Positions 41,147 to 53,579 of a DNA stretch of 64,000 nucleotides are shown here, one piece after another. The notes beneath the pieces were generated by a model. The model did no database searches. It was given only the letters and a program-made list of their open reading frames with translations, and was not told the origin of the DNA. Source of the DNA: Zonotrichia leucophrys gambelii (taxonomy: Eukaryota; Chordata; Aves; Passeriformes; Passerellidae). Both the position numbers and the translations under genes were made by a program. The stretch covers positions 53,973,585-54,037,584 of the forward strand of contig NC_088170.1 in NCBI RefSeq assembly GCF_028769735.1, read 5' to 3'. How positions within the stretch are numbered: position 1 is the stretch's first letter; every line of letters starts with the position of its first letter.

Positions 41147-44100
41147 GTCACAGGGGTATGATTTCCAAGAATTTGTAACATTGGAAAGTACTTATAGTTA
41201 GCATACATTCCCATTTATTTCAGTGGGTACTTGGCTCTACTCATCAGATCCAAGGTGTCCAGGTGAGTGCACAGAGAATTAGGACTGAGCAATCACACAG
41301 TACTTAGGAGCACGCATTCACTGCCAACACCACGGTGCCCTTGTAGATTTATATAAATTACCTAATTTGTTACAAACACAGCTGTTTAATCTGCATGATC
41401 CTCACTGTGTAGCACATCAGAGGTGTATGTCACTGACTTTTGACTTGGAGTTGAGCATATAATAGCATGTTGACAGGATTTACTCATACTTGCCCTTCAT
41501 GTGGAGTGAGCATGCTGCTGGAATATGTCTTTCAGGAGAGGTCAGTTTGAAGTTCCTGTTTTAGCATTCCTATTGGGCCTACAGAGATTTTGTCTACCTG
41601 ATGAACCCATCAGTATCAGAACTGATTTATATGAGTTTGGAAGTTCTGTCTATTAGGCAGCATCAGGCCTTTGCTGAGGCAGTAGCAAGTCTGGGACAAA
41701 CAAAGTTGTGTAGGGTTCATTAGTACTTGTTAAGTGGTACACACGCGTTGGGTTTCTCTGTACAGAGAAAGATTACAGGCCATGTTGGTTGCTCTTGGCA
41801 GTTCAGGCTTTTCTGTGGATGTCATGTGTTGAGTCCTTACTTCTGACTTATTTTTCACTTTATTTTTCCTTCCCAGATTTTGATGTCACCTTCTTGTGTC
41901 CTTCCCCATATAAACGAGGAGGCAAATTTTAATTCTGAATTAGCCCATCTATTTTTGGATTTCTTCTGTGACAAATGACTAGGGATTCTAACAGTTGAAC
42001 TTCCTCTATTGCAAACCATCTTAATCATCTGCAGACCAGGTTTGTCCTCTAGAATGAATGAGGAAGAGATAGTAAAGTAATTAAGACTGGATTTGGGTCT
42101 CATTACTAATTGAATTTTAAGTTAATCATACTAAGGCTGAAGTATTAACTCATTGTAAACATTGGAGATTGTTTCTTAGATACATGTTTGTGAGTGAGCT
42201 AACTAGGAAAAGAACTTCCCTCACATCTCATATTACATTTGCATGTTTTTAAACTGACACCAGTGGAATTGAGAAAAGGGAAGTCACTCTAAGGATTTCA
42301 ACAAATAAAATAAACTTTATGTATAATTAAAAATTATGAAGGCAATGAGCAACTTGTTTTTGCTTGGATGAGCGCTGTGTAGTGAATGCTTTCCAGTGCA
42401 GAGGAAAGGAAGTAGGAAAGAGAGACAGTAGCAATGTATTTGCATAATATTGTTTACTTGGGTTATGCTATCTTAATAAGCTACTTCGTTTATCACAAAC
42501 TCAGGTATCTTATGAAATCCAAACCTGATCAGGAGAACAACCACAGAAACTAAAAGAAATTGTATTTCTCAAAATCATTGTGTATCAGATACAGGTATGG
42601 AGCACACTTTGTTTTCCCTTTGCTATGGCTGCATTTGACAAAATTGTTCAGTTCAAATAGGTCCTTTTTTGTGTTACCTTTCTGTAAATTGTCTTATGTC
42701 TGCTACTCAGGTTTCCTCAGTGTGTCTTGTGAAAAAAGAGGCCAAAATCCAATGTAGATTAGCCATGCTGTTTTGGATTTCTTTGCTGTGCAAGTATGAT
42801 ATTTTTAGAACTTTTTGCATAGCAATTACTGTTTTGTTTTTTGAATCCTACCCATTACCACTGACGTTGTCTTTACCCCTAACTTGGCTCAGTTAGTTAT
42901 GCTGTGTGAATTGACAGACACTCCACTTCTAAACATGCAGCTGCTTTTGTAAACTAAACTAATGATGGCTAATAACTGGGGATGCTGAAGAGGCACTCCC
43001 AAATCCTGGATTTACTTTACTGCTGCTCTCTTGTGCTCGTAATCATTTTCATCTGATCATGCAAGGAGGCACTCCTGGGAGCTAAACAAAAGATTGGTGA
43101 CTTGTTTATGAAGGGGTTGTTCTGGTGGTAGTTATCCTGTGGCAGGAGCAGCTTCCCACAAAGACCTTTGCAGGGGGAGTTAATATGCAGAACATAATAA
43201 AGGTGCCAAACTGTAAACACTAGGAATTGAATAATTGATACTGAAGAGACAATGATGGAAGAGAAGGAGAATATTATCGTCTTGATTATGGCTCTGTCTA
43301 GTCTACTCTTTTGGAAACAGCAATATCATCATACATAATAGTGTCAATAACTCTGTTCCAAGGGTTTGTTCTTGATAAAATAGTCTCAAAAATAGTACAT
43401 GATAGTTTTGCTGTTTGGCAGACCTACAGGTCAGTACATGGCAAGCTCTGTGCTTGTGTTGCAGTATGTTGTAATTTGGATGCAGGTTTTTGTTTTCTAT
43501 TATTGAAGCATAGCTTACATGTTTTCATGTACATCCTAATCATGAAGTTTGGTTTTGCATCTTTGCACTGTCCAGAGGAGTGAGCTCAATCCTCACCTTC
43601 CACCATGCAACAGTTATGAGCACATCCTGTAGAGAGCACCTTAAAACTGCAAAATCCTGAAGGTACCCTTTAATGATGTTAAAGGATTCAAGATAGTGGA
43701 TAAGTAAAGCAGGCAGTAGGTTTCCCTGTCAATTGCCTCTCTCAGGAAAGTGCTTGGTGTATCTCTCCATCAGCAAGGGACAGGATACACACCTCTTCTT
43801 GCAGTAGGTGACTCGGAGCAGTAGTTCCAACAAACGCTTAAATGGAAATGGGGTGAAGGCCTTTGCATAGCAGCTTTACTATGAAGACCACGCTGTCAAA
43901 TGATCTTCAAGCTTATCTATAGATAACATTCCATAGGACTGCTTAGCAGATGCAGCTTACAGAGGTATTTCTTAGCAAGCACCCTGATCAAGCGTCACTT
44001 CTGGTGGAGCTCTGAGGATAAAAGGTCTCTGGACCTTCATCAGTACCATAAAAGGCACTGACACAGCTCCCAGTGTTTTTAAACTTGTGTTTTGGTGAAG

Positions 44101-46390
44101 ACTGTTTGTTTGGATCAACATGAGCTGTTCTGAAGGGTCAGACCAAAGGGTCTTAGCAATTCATAAACAAAGAACTGCTTTGGATGTGAGAATGAAAAAG
44201 GTGGTATGTGCAGGAAGTAAGAGTTACTGAGGCTGTAAGAAACAAAAAATCCTTGATTCTATAGCAGTTGGTGAACATTATATACACCAATATTATTTAA
44301 TTTATTCCCTCTTTTGTCATAATACAGCTAAAACTTCCAGATCAGAAGAGTGGGAAGGAAAATCCAGACATTTCTTCCTAACCAGAGAACAAGGAATATA
44401 TTCAGTAAACAAGTAGGAATGAAATGGACCAACACTTTTATGTTTTTGAAGCAAAAAATTTGATCTTCATTCCAGGATGGTCATCCAGGACTTTGAACCA
44501 TAAATCCCACTCAGTCTAGTATGATATACCAGTCTTTCATACAAGATATCAATGGTGACTAGGGGATGGAACAGTGATAATGTGTATTTTTCTGTAAATA
44601 CAAAAATTTGCAAAGATCACCCAGAAGATGCAGAGTGATTCTACACCACCACCCCACGGACTGAAAATAAACAGCTGAAATCATGTGAGCACACTGCTGT
44701 AATATGTCTGTTGATAAGGTTACAATCTTTTCCACGGTGAATGCTGTTCTGGCTTCTGTGAGGTTTGGGAACAACCTTTCTTTTGTGAACTTGTGAAGTC
44801 ATGCCCACGAGTATTCTACCAGTGCCACATACCATGGCTGATGAAGTAAGTGAGATCTAAAAGCATTCCCGTGTAGGATGAGAGGACCACAGTAATAATG
44901 TTCTATCTCATAGATGAGTGTGAAGGTGTAAACTGTATGATGGAGAAGCCAAACTTGAAAATTTACTGGTGATACATTACCTTAAGGCATCATACAGAAG
45001 TATCACATGCAAGGTTAGGCAGATTTGTCATCATGGTAGGAAGAAGACCCACATGTGTATGTTCTGGCAGTCTAAAACCTTTCTTGAAATACAGGTTGTT
45101 GTAGGTTCTGAGGAGTGAGTTCCAAATCTTTCTTGTCCCTTCAGCGGCCAGCTGTCCAGGCCCTGAGAGGGATACATAGTTGCATCCAAAGTAGGTCAGT
45201 ACCTCTGCCAGTATTTACAGCTGCAGTGAGTCTTGAGTTGGCTTTGTGATCTGAGAAACAAAGTGGATACACTTGAGAAATATAGAAATGTCTCATGAAG
45301 TTCGATTCTATGAGAAAGTAGAGGAGGATGCCAAGGCAGATAGATAGTGATTATGTTTCTTTGCGTGATCTTTCTTGCAGTGATTCTGTTGAAAGCTTGT
45401 CAACTAGTGGAGGTGAAAGCTAGTAGGCAGGAGATCCTCTTTCTGTGAAGTTTTCCATGTAGAGTGAGTCAGCACTGGCAGTTTGTTTAACAGTTTGATG
45501 CTGCCAGGTCGGGGTGTGAGGATTCTGAAGGACTGGGACCGAAGCCCCTCGCACATGCTGAACTGGTGTGAAAAAAGGTTCTGAGGGGTCTGTTGCCATC
45601 ACACTAGGGATCAGAGGGCTTCTTATTTTTGGCTTGAAATTAAACCATATGCTAGTAGAATTGTATTCTTTTGAGTAACCGTGTCTCACTTGTGAGGTGG
45701 AAAAGAGGAAGATAACAGATCTTTAGGGGTATAGGCACATGTACTGAGGACTGGTCAGATGCCCCAGACAATACTACATACTGTTCTACATGGGCTAATG
45801 TACATACCCTTAAAATGGAGAGGCTGAGCATCCTGCTCTGGTAGCCTGTCATAAGGTCAATGAGAAATGATTTACAAGTCTGACTCCAAATACAGAGCTT
45901 TCTGTTGAGCATGCCCTGATGTTGTGCTGTTACTCTGAAATACCGCATGAAGGAATGACATGAGATCTGTGTCCTAGCCTGGATGCTCCCGAGTGAAAAC
46001 TCCACACGCCACCTTCTTACTGGGTGTAATTGGAAGAATCTAGAAGCATGAAATTATAGAAAATTGGTCAAATGGTGCAAATACCAATAAGAAATACCAT
46101 ATTATCAAAGGGATGTCCAGGGACTAGGGAATGCTGTAGCCCACCTGGCAGAAAAAAGCAACTTGCTGTGAAAAAAGCCAGACTTGCTGTGTGTCAGACA
46201 CATTAGAATGTGGACACCATCAAGGTTTCTGTAGAAAACTTGTCTCCACTTAAAAAGTATTTGTACAGCTGCACAGCAGATACACGTGAATTATCCCTTA
46301 AAAGATAAACCAATGTATTTCCTTATCATAATCTTACTAGGTTTTTGACACTATTTCTATTCATTTTTATACTCTGCACAGTAATGTACA

Positions 46391-46460
46391 TGGTATGGTA
46401 TGGTATGGTATGGTATGGTATGGTATGGTATGGTATGGTATGGTATGGTATGGTATGGTA
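46391..46460 (+). repeat. (TGGTA)14 pentanucleotide microsatellite
   Basis: Fourteen uninterrupted TGGTA units span 70 bases, about 1 kb upstream of the BRD1 CpG island. Frames through it read as repeats of Met-Val-Trp-Tyr-Gly, which is an artefact. The perfect units suggest a young and probably length-variable locus. Confidence 0.97.
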
Positions 46461-47779
46461 CTCGCTCTTTAATACATTTCTATCACAGGTTGTATTCCTG
46501 TGCACCAACACTAACTTATATCAGCATGTTGTAAGACTTCTGAGAAGGGTGGCAGGATTACTAAAACAATTTAATTGGAGAGTAGTTCCTCACAGGCAAG
46601 TACACAAATTACCAGATGGCCTCCGTAGTTTGTACAAACTTTCTTGTATTGAAAGTTGAAGGTACTCTGTGTGTCTGAGCCTAAGGGTCTATTCCTACAC
46701 TGAGTGGGCTGCACGAGTGTTAGCTGCTTTAATAGCTTGTGTTTTGTTCAGAGATCAGTGTGCTAAATAGTCCCTGATGAGGAAAAAAGCATTTGGAAAG
46801 TACTTTTCATATTCTACAAGATTTCCACAGCCTAGTTGCTTAAACTCTCTGAACCTTAATTAACTTTCTACAAGCAATAACGAGTGTATCTATTTCTGAT
46901 TCCCTAGTCAAATATTTATTGTAGGATCAACTGGTTTTTGAGGCAAGGAAACCTCTTACTTCTAGAGAAAACATAACAATGAATTGGTAAGTTGTTTTGC
47001 AGCAATTTAGCTGAGTGGCTGTGAAATACTGATGGGTAAAAAGAATCACACCTACTCTCAATTGCTTTTTGCTATATGCAGGACTTGTTGGGGATGATCA
47101 GCACAGGCAACTGTGTTAGGCTGGGCCAGCTAAAACATTGTTTTCTAAGTATGTGGGTGCAGCTGCCTTGCAGAAATGTATTGCAGTAAAATCCTTCAGT
47201 TCTCGAATATGGCTGTCTAAAAATAATACCTAACAAAGGCTGTCCTTCGCAGGGGAAGCCAGAAATAACCTTTTTCTCTGTCAAAATGTAAGGCTATTAT
47301 CAGTTAATCTACAAGCAGCAGCTTGACCCAGAGACCACGAAAGAGCTGACTTTCAAGCACATTTTCTACGTTAAGGAATCTTGAGCTTGGACTTCCCCCC
47401 CAAAGAGATAATAAATACCAGTCGCTTCAACTTTTTAGCCTTGGTTTTGTAACGACCCGTGTCCTGCCTCCATCCGTTCCCTGGCGCCCGAGCTGGGCCG
47501 TTCGAACAAGGGACGTTGTACCGGGGACGCGCGGCGGGTTCGGGCTCGGGCCCGGCCCCTCCGGGCGGGAGCGCGGCGGTCGCGGGGCCAGCGCGTTCCC
47601 GCCCCGAGCGCGGCCGGTGCCGGCCGGGGGCGCGGGGAGCGGCGGCGCGCAGGCCCCGCCCCGCGGCGGCGGGAGCGGCGGGGCTGGGCGGTGCCTGGCG
47701 CCCTCACGTCCCTTCCCTCCCTCGCTCGCTCCCTCCCTCCCCGCCCGCCTCTCCTCCTCCCCCCCGTCGGCGCAGCGCT

Positions 47780-48101
47780 GTGGTGAAGCCGCATTGTTTG
47801 TGCCGCGGGGGGAGGGGAGCCGCTCAGCCCCGGGAGCCGAGCGCCGAGCCCGCAGCCGGACGGCGACGCGCGCCGCGCCTCACGAATGCGCCGCGCCCGG
47901 CGGCAGCAGCAGCCCCGCACCCAGCGCCGGGTGACCGCCGCGGGCAGCGCGGCCCTCGTAGCGCCCGCTCGGCCGCCCGCGGCTGCCGGACGCGGGGCCA
48001 GGCGGCAGCACCGGCGGGGCCTCCGCCATTAACTCGGCCGAGCGTCGGCCGCAGCGGCGGAGCGGGAGGTCTGTCAGCCGCTCCTCGGCGGCTCCCACAG
48101 C
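47780..48101 (+). other. BRD1: Predicted BRD1 non-coding exon 1 (5' end approximate)
   Basis: The right edge is a consensus donor, CAGC|GTGAGT, with GT at 48102-48103. The left edge is a guess within the CpG-dense core just after the CT-rich stretch. BRD1 translation starts in the next exon at 52213, so this would be 5' UTR. It contains a 48-codon upstream ORF (47886-48032). Confidence 0.5.
47886..48032 (+). other. Upstream ORF in predicted BRD1 leader (48 codons)
   Basis: An ATG at 47886 opens a frame of 48 codons ending in TAA at 48030-48032, wholly before the predicted exon 1 donor. The peptide would be Arg/Ala/Gln-rich. Its start context is weak (C at -3, C at +4), so leaky scanning is likely. 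It matters only if transcription starts upstream of 47886. It more probably tunes BRD1 translation than makes a functional peptide. Confidence 0.35.
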
Positions 48102-51100
48102 GTGAGTAGGGCCGGGTGGGCGGCGGGGACGGGCGGGCGGGGGCTGCGGGGCCGGGAGCCGGCGGGTCCCGCCGCGGCGGGACGGGAGAGCGGCATGGGG
48201 GAAAGAGCAGGGCGGACTGGGCACGGCCGCCTGCGGGGGAGGGCAGCGGCGGGCGGGCGGAGAGGCGAGGCGAGCGCGGCGGTCTGGGGGAGGGAGGGAG
48301 GGCGCCGCTGTAGCTGTTTTGTCAGCCGCCATATTTGTGGGCCGAGTATTTTCGCGGCGGGGAGGGAGTGACTGTTGGGAAGGGCTGGAGATGATGGGCC
48401 CGGGCAGGAACCATCCTGCCGGGGGCCGGGAGGGGGGAGCGCCGCGCCGGGTAGGAACCATCGGCGGCAGGGGAGGGAGCGCGTTGGAGGCTCCCTGGGC
48501 GTGGGCAGGAAGTGTTGGCGCGGCAGCGGCGGGGGCGGGCCGGGGGCGGGGGCAGAGCCGCGCGCGGGAGGCTGGATTCCGGGATGGCCGCGGGCTCTGG
48601 CGGCACCGGGCTTTTCCACCGGGCCGGGACAGAACGGCTCTGGGGGTCCCGCGTGTCTTGGCCGTGGCCGCGCACGTTCGCTGCGCTCCCTGAGGCCCCG
48701 CTCCGGGCCGTGCCCCGGGGAATCGCTCCCGCTGCGCGGCTGGAGCGGCGGGTGGTGTCCGCGTGTAAGCGCTGTTTGCTTATCGTCCCTCATTGTCCTG
48801 GACTAAAGAATATTCCTGTGTCTTTCTCTGTTTAATGGTCTGCATGAAAGTGCCATTGAGAGTGCAATTCCCTAATCTATTGAGCAGGAATCCAGGGACT
48901 AAAGACAGTTTATTTGAAGAGGAGGAAGGTAACTAGGGCAGAGAATGTAATTTAGAAGTATATGGTACTGTACTTTTGTGTTAGTTTTAGCTATCCTACA
49001 CCTTGGTAGATAGCTTTTTTTTTTAATTTTATTTTTGCCTCAAAGCACATATTTCACAGAAACGTTCCCTTGTGTTATGGGGAGGGAAAACGTCTGCTGG
49101 TGATTTCCTTCCCAAGTAGCTGATGCAATTCTAGGAGATGAGAGCTGTGGATAACTTTCCTGGTTTACATCCCACAGTCTGTGAGGGCAGGACAGTGCAT
49201 TAAAATAATCTTGTGTGCGGTTAGTGCAGTATCTTTGTGGTCGTTGAATGGAAACTTGTTTTCGTTTACGCTTCAAATTTACATTTTGGTCCTCATTCCT
49301 ATTGATCTACTGGATACTGGGAAGGGGGGCAGGGGGTAGGACGCAGAAGTGCCAGCTGATAGTTGCGTAGGAAAAGCAAACCAGTTGTGGGTCATGAATT
49401 TGCTATGAAGAACTCTGGTCTTCATCCGGAGTATTTATCGAAACATTTGCAAACAAGAATTTTGGAGAAACAAAACACTGCTTTGGCCCCTGGAGCATTT
49501 AAGTTATTCACAATAAATTTGCATGAAGTTCAGCCTGAGTACTACCAGTTTCGATTTTTTGTGCACTGCATTGTATTTGTAGGCTATCCAGTCTGTTTGA
49601 CACTGTAACTTCCTTCCTAAGTCAGCTGTATTTATTGTTGAGTATTACGGTATACCTAGGTGCTAGCTTAATCATTTATTTTGTCAGTCTGGTTCCTACA
49701 GTTTGTTTTACTTTTGCAACAGCTGTCCTAAATCTTTAAGCAAGATTAAAGATCTTGTGCTTTTGAGTATTTTCTTCCTCTTTTTAATTCCTGCCTGAAG
49801 CCATGCTCGAGAATCTTGGGAACAGAGGGAGGTGGAGAGCTTGGAAACGTAGCATTAATGTGTTGTTCTGTGGTACTGGGCTAAGGTAGTGTGGACAAGT
49901 TACACATGTTTTTGATTTCTGAAGGTCACCTCTCATCCCTCCCTCTGAATTTTTCTGAAACAGTCTCTATCCTGAGGAGCCACTACAAACAGATATACAA
50001 TCAGCTAAAATGTAGGAAGGGGCATTAAAAGTACCAAAGCAGGCTTTTGCTTCAGACAGAATTGAAATGCAATTATATGCGGTAAACATGCTGTAAGCCT
50101 TGTTTCTTGACAAGTAATGTCATTCTGATCTGTAATAAGTAGCTGTACATGGACACATCAGTGTGTTTTAGCTGAAGAATCCATCATTACTTGTTCACAA
50201 TAACAGAATTCAGGGCTATTGTAGTACATTTGGGTCTCTGAATTACAAAATCTGTATTGAAACTGGAAACTAATTTTTAGTTTTGGTTAAATTACTGGTA
50301 TGTTTTAGTGATTGGACCTTCTTTGGTGTTATTAATTGTTTAAACTGTTTTCTACAGTTTAGAAACTAGTATGATTGAATCTTGTGTTGTTTTACAGAAT
50401 TTAATTATTAAATGCTTCTTCCAAAGTTGTTTGAAGAAATGGAACCTTTTATATTTTTCTGTTGTTTATAAAGAGCAGAACAGAGATTTGTCATGATTAA
50501 GCACTGACTGTTGTCTGAACTTTCTATATGACATAGAAACTAGTAATAACGGTTAAGAATGAGTTGTGTAAAAGTCACATTTATGAGAAGCACAATTGTT
50601 GCATGCATAATAAAACTAGCTTAGGTTATGAAAACTAAGAGTGTGTTAGTGAGAGCAGACAGATCAGAGCCTTTAGGCACTGGTCTCAGGGTTAGTTGCC
50701 TGAGTGATCTAGTAGTCTTCTGTGAAAGGAGTTCCCTCAGTACTTTGAGGCCTTTAGAAACTGGCATCATAGACTTTAGCAAAAGGCAAATAGCATGGAG
50801 GAATTAATGTAGTTAGTTGTTCAGTGCTTGCTGTTTGCTTCCTGAAATAGGTATACTGGTCTTTCACAGCAGTTGTGTTTTGATTTCTCTATTTCTCCAC
50901 TATTTGGCAATACATGCTAACACCACTGTTATGGTGAACAGCCCTGACTTTAAATGCAGAGTTGAAATGGTGAGGCCTTAATAATACTTTAGGCAGTGAT
51001 TAAACATGAAGGGATTTTTATGTAGCTGAAGTTGAATGATGCTATTTATTAATGATTTCTTGGGAAGAAGGAAGGAGTGGAATAGAATTTTAGACTTGAC

Positions 51101-52198
51101 AATGTCAGTCAGGTTTATAAAATTTTCAACCCTTGCAGGAGAAAAACCCCACCCAGTGTGACCATGTCAAAAGGCATGAGTATGTATGGACACTTTTAAG
51201 TTAAAAGTTTTGTAACCATCCTAGTTATGGGGCTTTGGAGTGGGAGAAGAAAGCTGTCTTTTTGTATGGTATGTGATCTTTTTGCAGTAGGTTGTAGACT
51301 TAAAAATTGTTTTAAAGAGCTTGGGAGTGGGTTTGTAAGCAGGAGGATTTCTATCTATCAGCAGTTGGTTTGAGAACAGCTCTTGAAGAATCTGTTGAAG
51401 GAGAGGACTGTGTGTACTTAAAAGCAGGGAACATGGTTTGGCCCTAAGTCAAATCTGCTTTACAGGTGAAATATTTACTGGTTGCAGGCCATACTGCACC
51501 ATATTGGGCACTAAGAGTTCTGTCATGTTCTTGTCATGTTGTGAAGAATAATGGGCTCACTAAGGATTGAGGAAAGTAAAAAAAAAGTATAGGACTGTCA
51601 AACTGCCCACTTGCCAAATGTGGAAGTATATGTGCTTTTCTAGCTTTTAAATATAGCTATAGTAGTTGAATTGATAACATGAATGTTTCAAATTGCACTG
51701 GGAAAAAATTCAGAGAAAACTATTTTTTCTTTCACAATTGCATTAGTTCTTTTGAAGAGAGGTCTAGAGGACACAGTCTGTAGCTGTTGCAAAAATTTTC
51801 AAACTACAGGTGCCCCTAAGGTGTTAAGTATTGTATTAAAGGTTTTCTTACAAGGTAACAAATGCAGTATTTTTAAATCTCTGACACATCTGAAATGTTT
51901 TTGTTCTCATGCAGTGGTCTTGCCAACAGTGCTTCTGGAGGGTTTCTAGCAAGGATTTTGTATAGCTGTGTTTACTCAGGGAAGCTGTTATTTAGAACAT
52001 CTATTGATCTTCAGGTTAAGCTTGTACGAAACAGCAGTCCTGTTGAGTAAGAGTGACAGCTTTTGGTTTTGTTTACTTTTAGTTAAATATATGCATAGAG
52101 GGCTATAGAACTGAAGGTTTTTTCCCTTACTACAGTAAAACTAATATTTTAATATGATTATTTGAAGTTCATAGTATTAACTGTTGCTCTAATTTTAG
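48102..52198 (+). other. BRD1: BRD1 intron 1
   Basis: It runs from the donor GTGAGT at 48102 to the acceptor (TTGCTCTAATTTTAG) ending at 52198. The first ~700 bases are CpG-rich, the rest AT-rich. I see no repeat element or coding exon; short ORFs have no recognisable product. Confidence 0.6.
48326..48336 (-). promoter_or_regulatory. YY1-type motif in BRD1 intron 1
   Basis: GCCGCCATATT on the plus strand gives AATATGGCGGC on the minus strand, matching the YY1 consensus. It lies about 225 bases into intron 1, within the CpG island. Occupancy is inferred. Confidence 0.5.
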
Positions 52199-52212
52199 GT
52201 AAACATTACCAA

Positions 52213-53579
52213 ATGAGGAGAAAAGGAAGATGCCATCGAGTATCGGCAGCAAGGCATTCTTCTTCCCCATGCAGTATTAAGCACTCCCCGACACGAGAAA
52301 CCTTGACGTACGCTCAAGCTCAAAGGATGGTTGAAATAGAAATTGAAGGTCGCCTGCATAGGATCAGTATCTTTGATCCTTTAGAAATTATATTAGAAGA
52401 TGATCTTACTGCCCAGGAAATGAGTGAATGCAACAGCAATAAAGAAAATAGTGAAAGACCACCGGTTTGTCTAAGAAGCAAACGCCATAAAAATAACAAA
52501 GTGAAAAAGAAAAATGAAGCTCTTCCGAGCTCTCATGGTATCCCTGCTACAACAGCTCCTCTTCCAGAACCAAAAGTACGGATTGTTGAGTACAGTCCCC
52601 CTTCAGCTCCTCGGAGACCTCCCATTTATTACAAATTCATTGAGAAGTCAGCAGAAGAACTCGATAACGAAGTTGAGTATGACATGGATGAAGAAGATTA
52701 TGCGTGGTTAGAATTGATCAATGATAAGCGGAAAAGTGATGGAGTGTCAGTAGTTTCCCAAAATATGTTTGAATTCCTTATGGATAGGTTTGAAAAAGAG
52801 TCTTATTGTGAAAACCAAAAGCAGGGTGATCATCAGTCTTTAATTGATGAAGATGCAGTGTGTTGTATATGCATGGATGGTGAATGTCAGAACAGCAATG
52901 TGATCCTGTTTTGTGATATGTGTAATTTAGCAGTACATCAGGAATGCTATGGGGTGCCATATATACCTGAGGGCCAGTGGCTCTGCAGACACTGTTTGCA
53001 GTCCCGCTCTCGGCCTGTAGACTGTGTGCTGTGCCCAAACAAGGGAGGTGCCTTTAAAAAGACAGATGATGATCGTTGGGGACACGTGGTGTGTGCTCTG
53101 TGGATTCCAGAAGTTGGATTTGCCAATACGGTTTTTATTGAGCCAATTGATGGTGTCAGGAACATTCCCCCAGCCAGATGGAAGTTAACATGCTACCTCT
53201 GTAAACAGAAAGGTGTTGGTGCCTGCATCCAGTGCCACAAAGCAAACTGCTATACTGCATTCCATGTGACATGTGCTCAAAAGGCTGGTCTGTATATGAA
53301 AATGGAACCTGTGAAAGAACTAACTGGCAGTGGAACAACGTTCTCTGTGAAAAAGACTGCCTACTGCGATGTACATACTCCACCAGGCTGCACACGGAGA
53401 CCGCTCAATATTTATGGAGAAGCTGAAATCAAAAACGGTGTTTGTAGAAAGGAGGGATCAGTCAGAACTGCTAGGTCTACATCAAAAATCAGGAAAAAGA
53501 CAAAAAAAGCCAAGAAAACAGTGGTTGAACCCTGTACAGTTATGCCAACAGTATCTGCTCCTTATATTCCCCCCCAGAG
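52213..53579 (+). CDS. BRD1: BRD1 (BRPF2), first coding exon, N-terminal 455 residues
   Basis: BRD1 is the scaffold of a MYST-family acetyltransferase complex (with KAT7 or KAT6, ING4/5 and MEAF6) that acetylates histone H3 in chromatin. The exon begins at 52199 after the acceptor AG, has 14 leader bases, and starts at MRRKGR, which I recall as the N-terminus of vertebrate BRD1. Visible parts: the 31-80 segment that in the family binds the acetyltransferase; an EPL1-like region about 120-190 (VRIVEYSPP, acidic YDMDEED); PHD finger 1 (C217, C220, C234, C237, H242, C245, C258, C261); a zinc knuckle (C271, C274, H291, C294); PHD finger 2 (C327, C330, C338, C341, C346, H351, C354, C385, H388); then a basic Lys-rich stretch 425-436. 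The exon ends in phase 2 inside an Arg codon (AG|GTAAGC). Bromodomain and PWWP exons are beyond the window. Confidence 0.97.

Larger units (their letters stand above)
37921..47440. other. Intergenic region between divergent ZBED4 and BRD1
   Basis: About 9.5 kb lies between the two CpG islands. It holds the second copy of the 42-base repeat (38399-38440), a TA-rich patch (38941-38995), a quasi-palindrome (41114-41146) and the TGGTA array (46391-46460). ORFs of up to 142 codons have no recognisable product and atypical composition. I see no CR1 copy here. Nothing else can be supported. Confidence 0.55.
47450..48790 (+). promoter_or_regulatory. BRD1: CpG island with probable BRD1 promoter
   Basis: This is a sharp rise in G+C and CpG, directly upstream of the BRD1 coding exon and on the correct side for a plus-strand start. 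It contains GC boxes (CCCCGCCCC at 47654-47662, and GGGGGCGGG-type runs near 48530), a CT-rich stretch around 47705-47760, and YY1-type motifs (48326-48336 on the minus strand). There is no TATA box. The island covers the likely non-coding exon 1 and the first ~700 bases of intron 1. Confidence 0.75.

Noticed and set aside
45652..46005. 117-codon minus-strand ORF
   Set aside because: I recognise no family, no conserved motif and no promoter or splice support. Chance is likely, though I could not run a search.
46326..46659. ORFs containing MVWYG or IPYHT repeats
   Set aside because: These are translations of the (TGGTA)14 microsatellite.
47435..48806. Long Arg/Pro/Gly-rich ORFs on both strands around the BRD1 promoter
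   Set aside because: Same composition artefact in a CpG island. Only the short frame fully inside the predicted leader (47886-48032) was kept, as a possible uORF.
52162..52212. In-frame extension of the BRD1 coding sequence by 17 codons
   Set aside because: It reads through intron sequence. A clear acceptor (TCTAATTTTAG) ends at 52198 inside it, and the known BRD1 N-terminus begins at the ATG at 52213.
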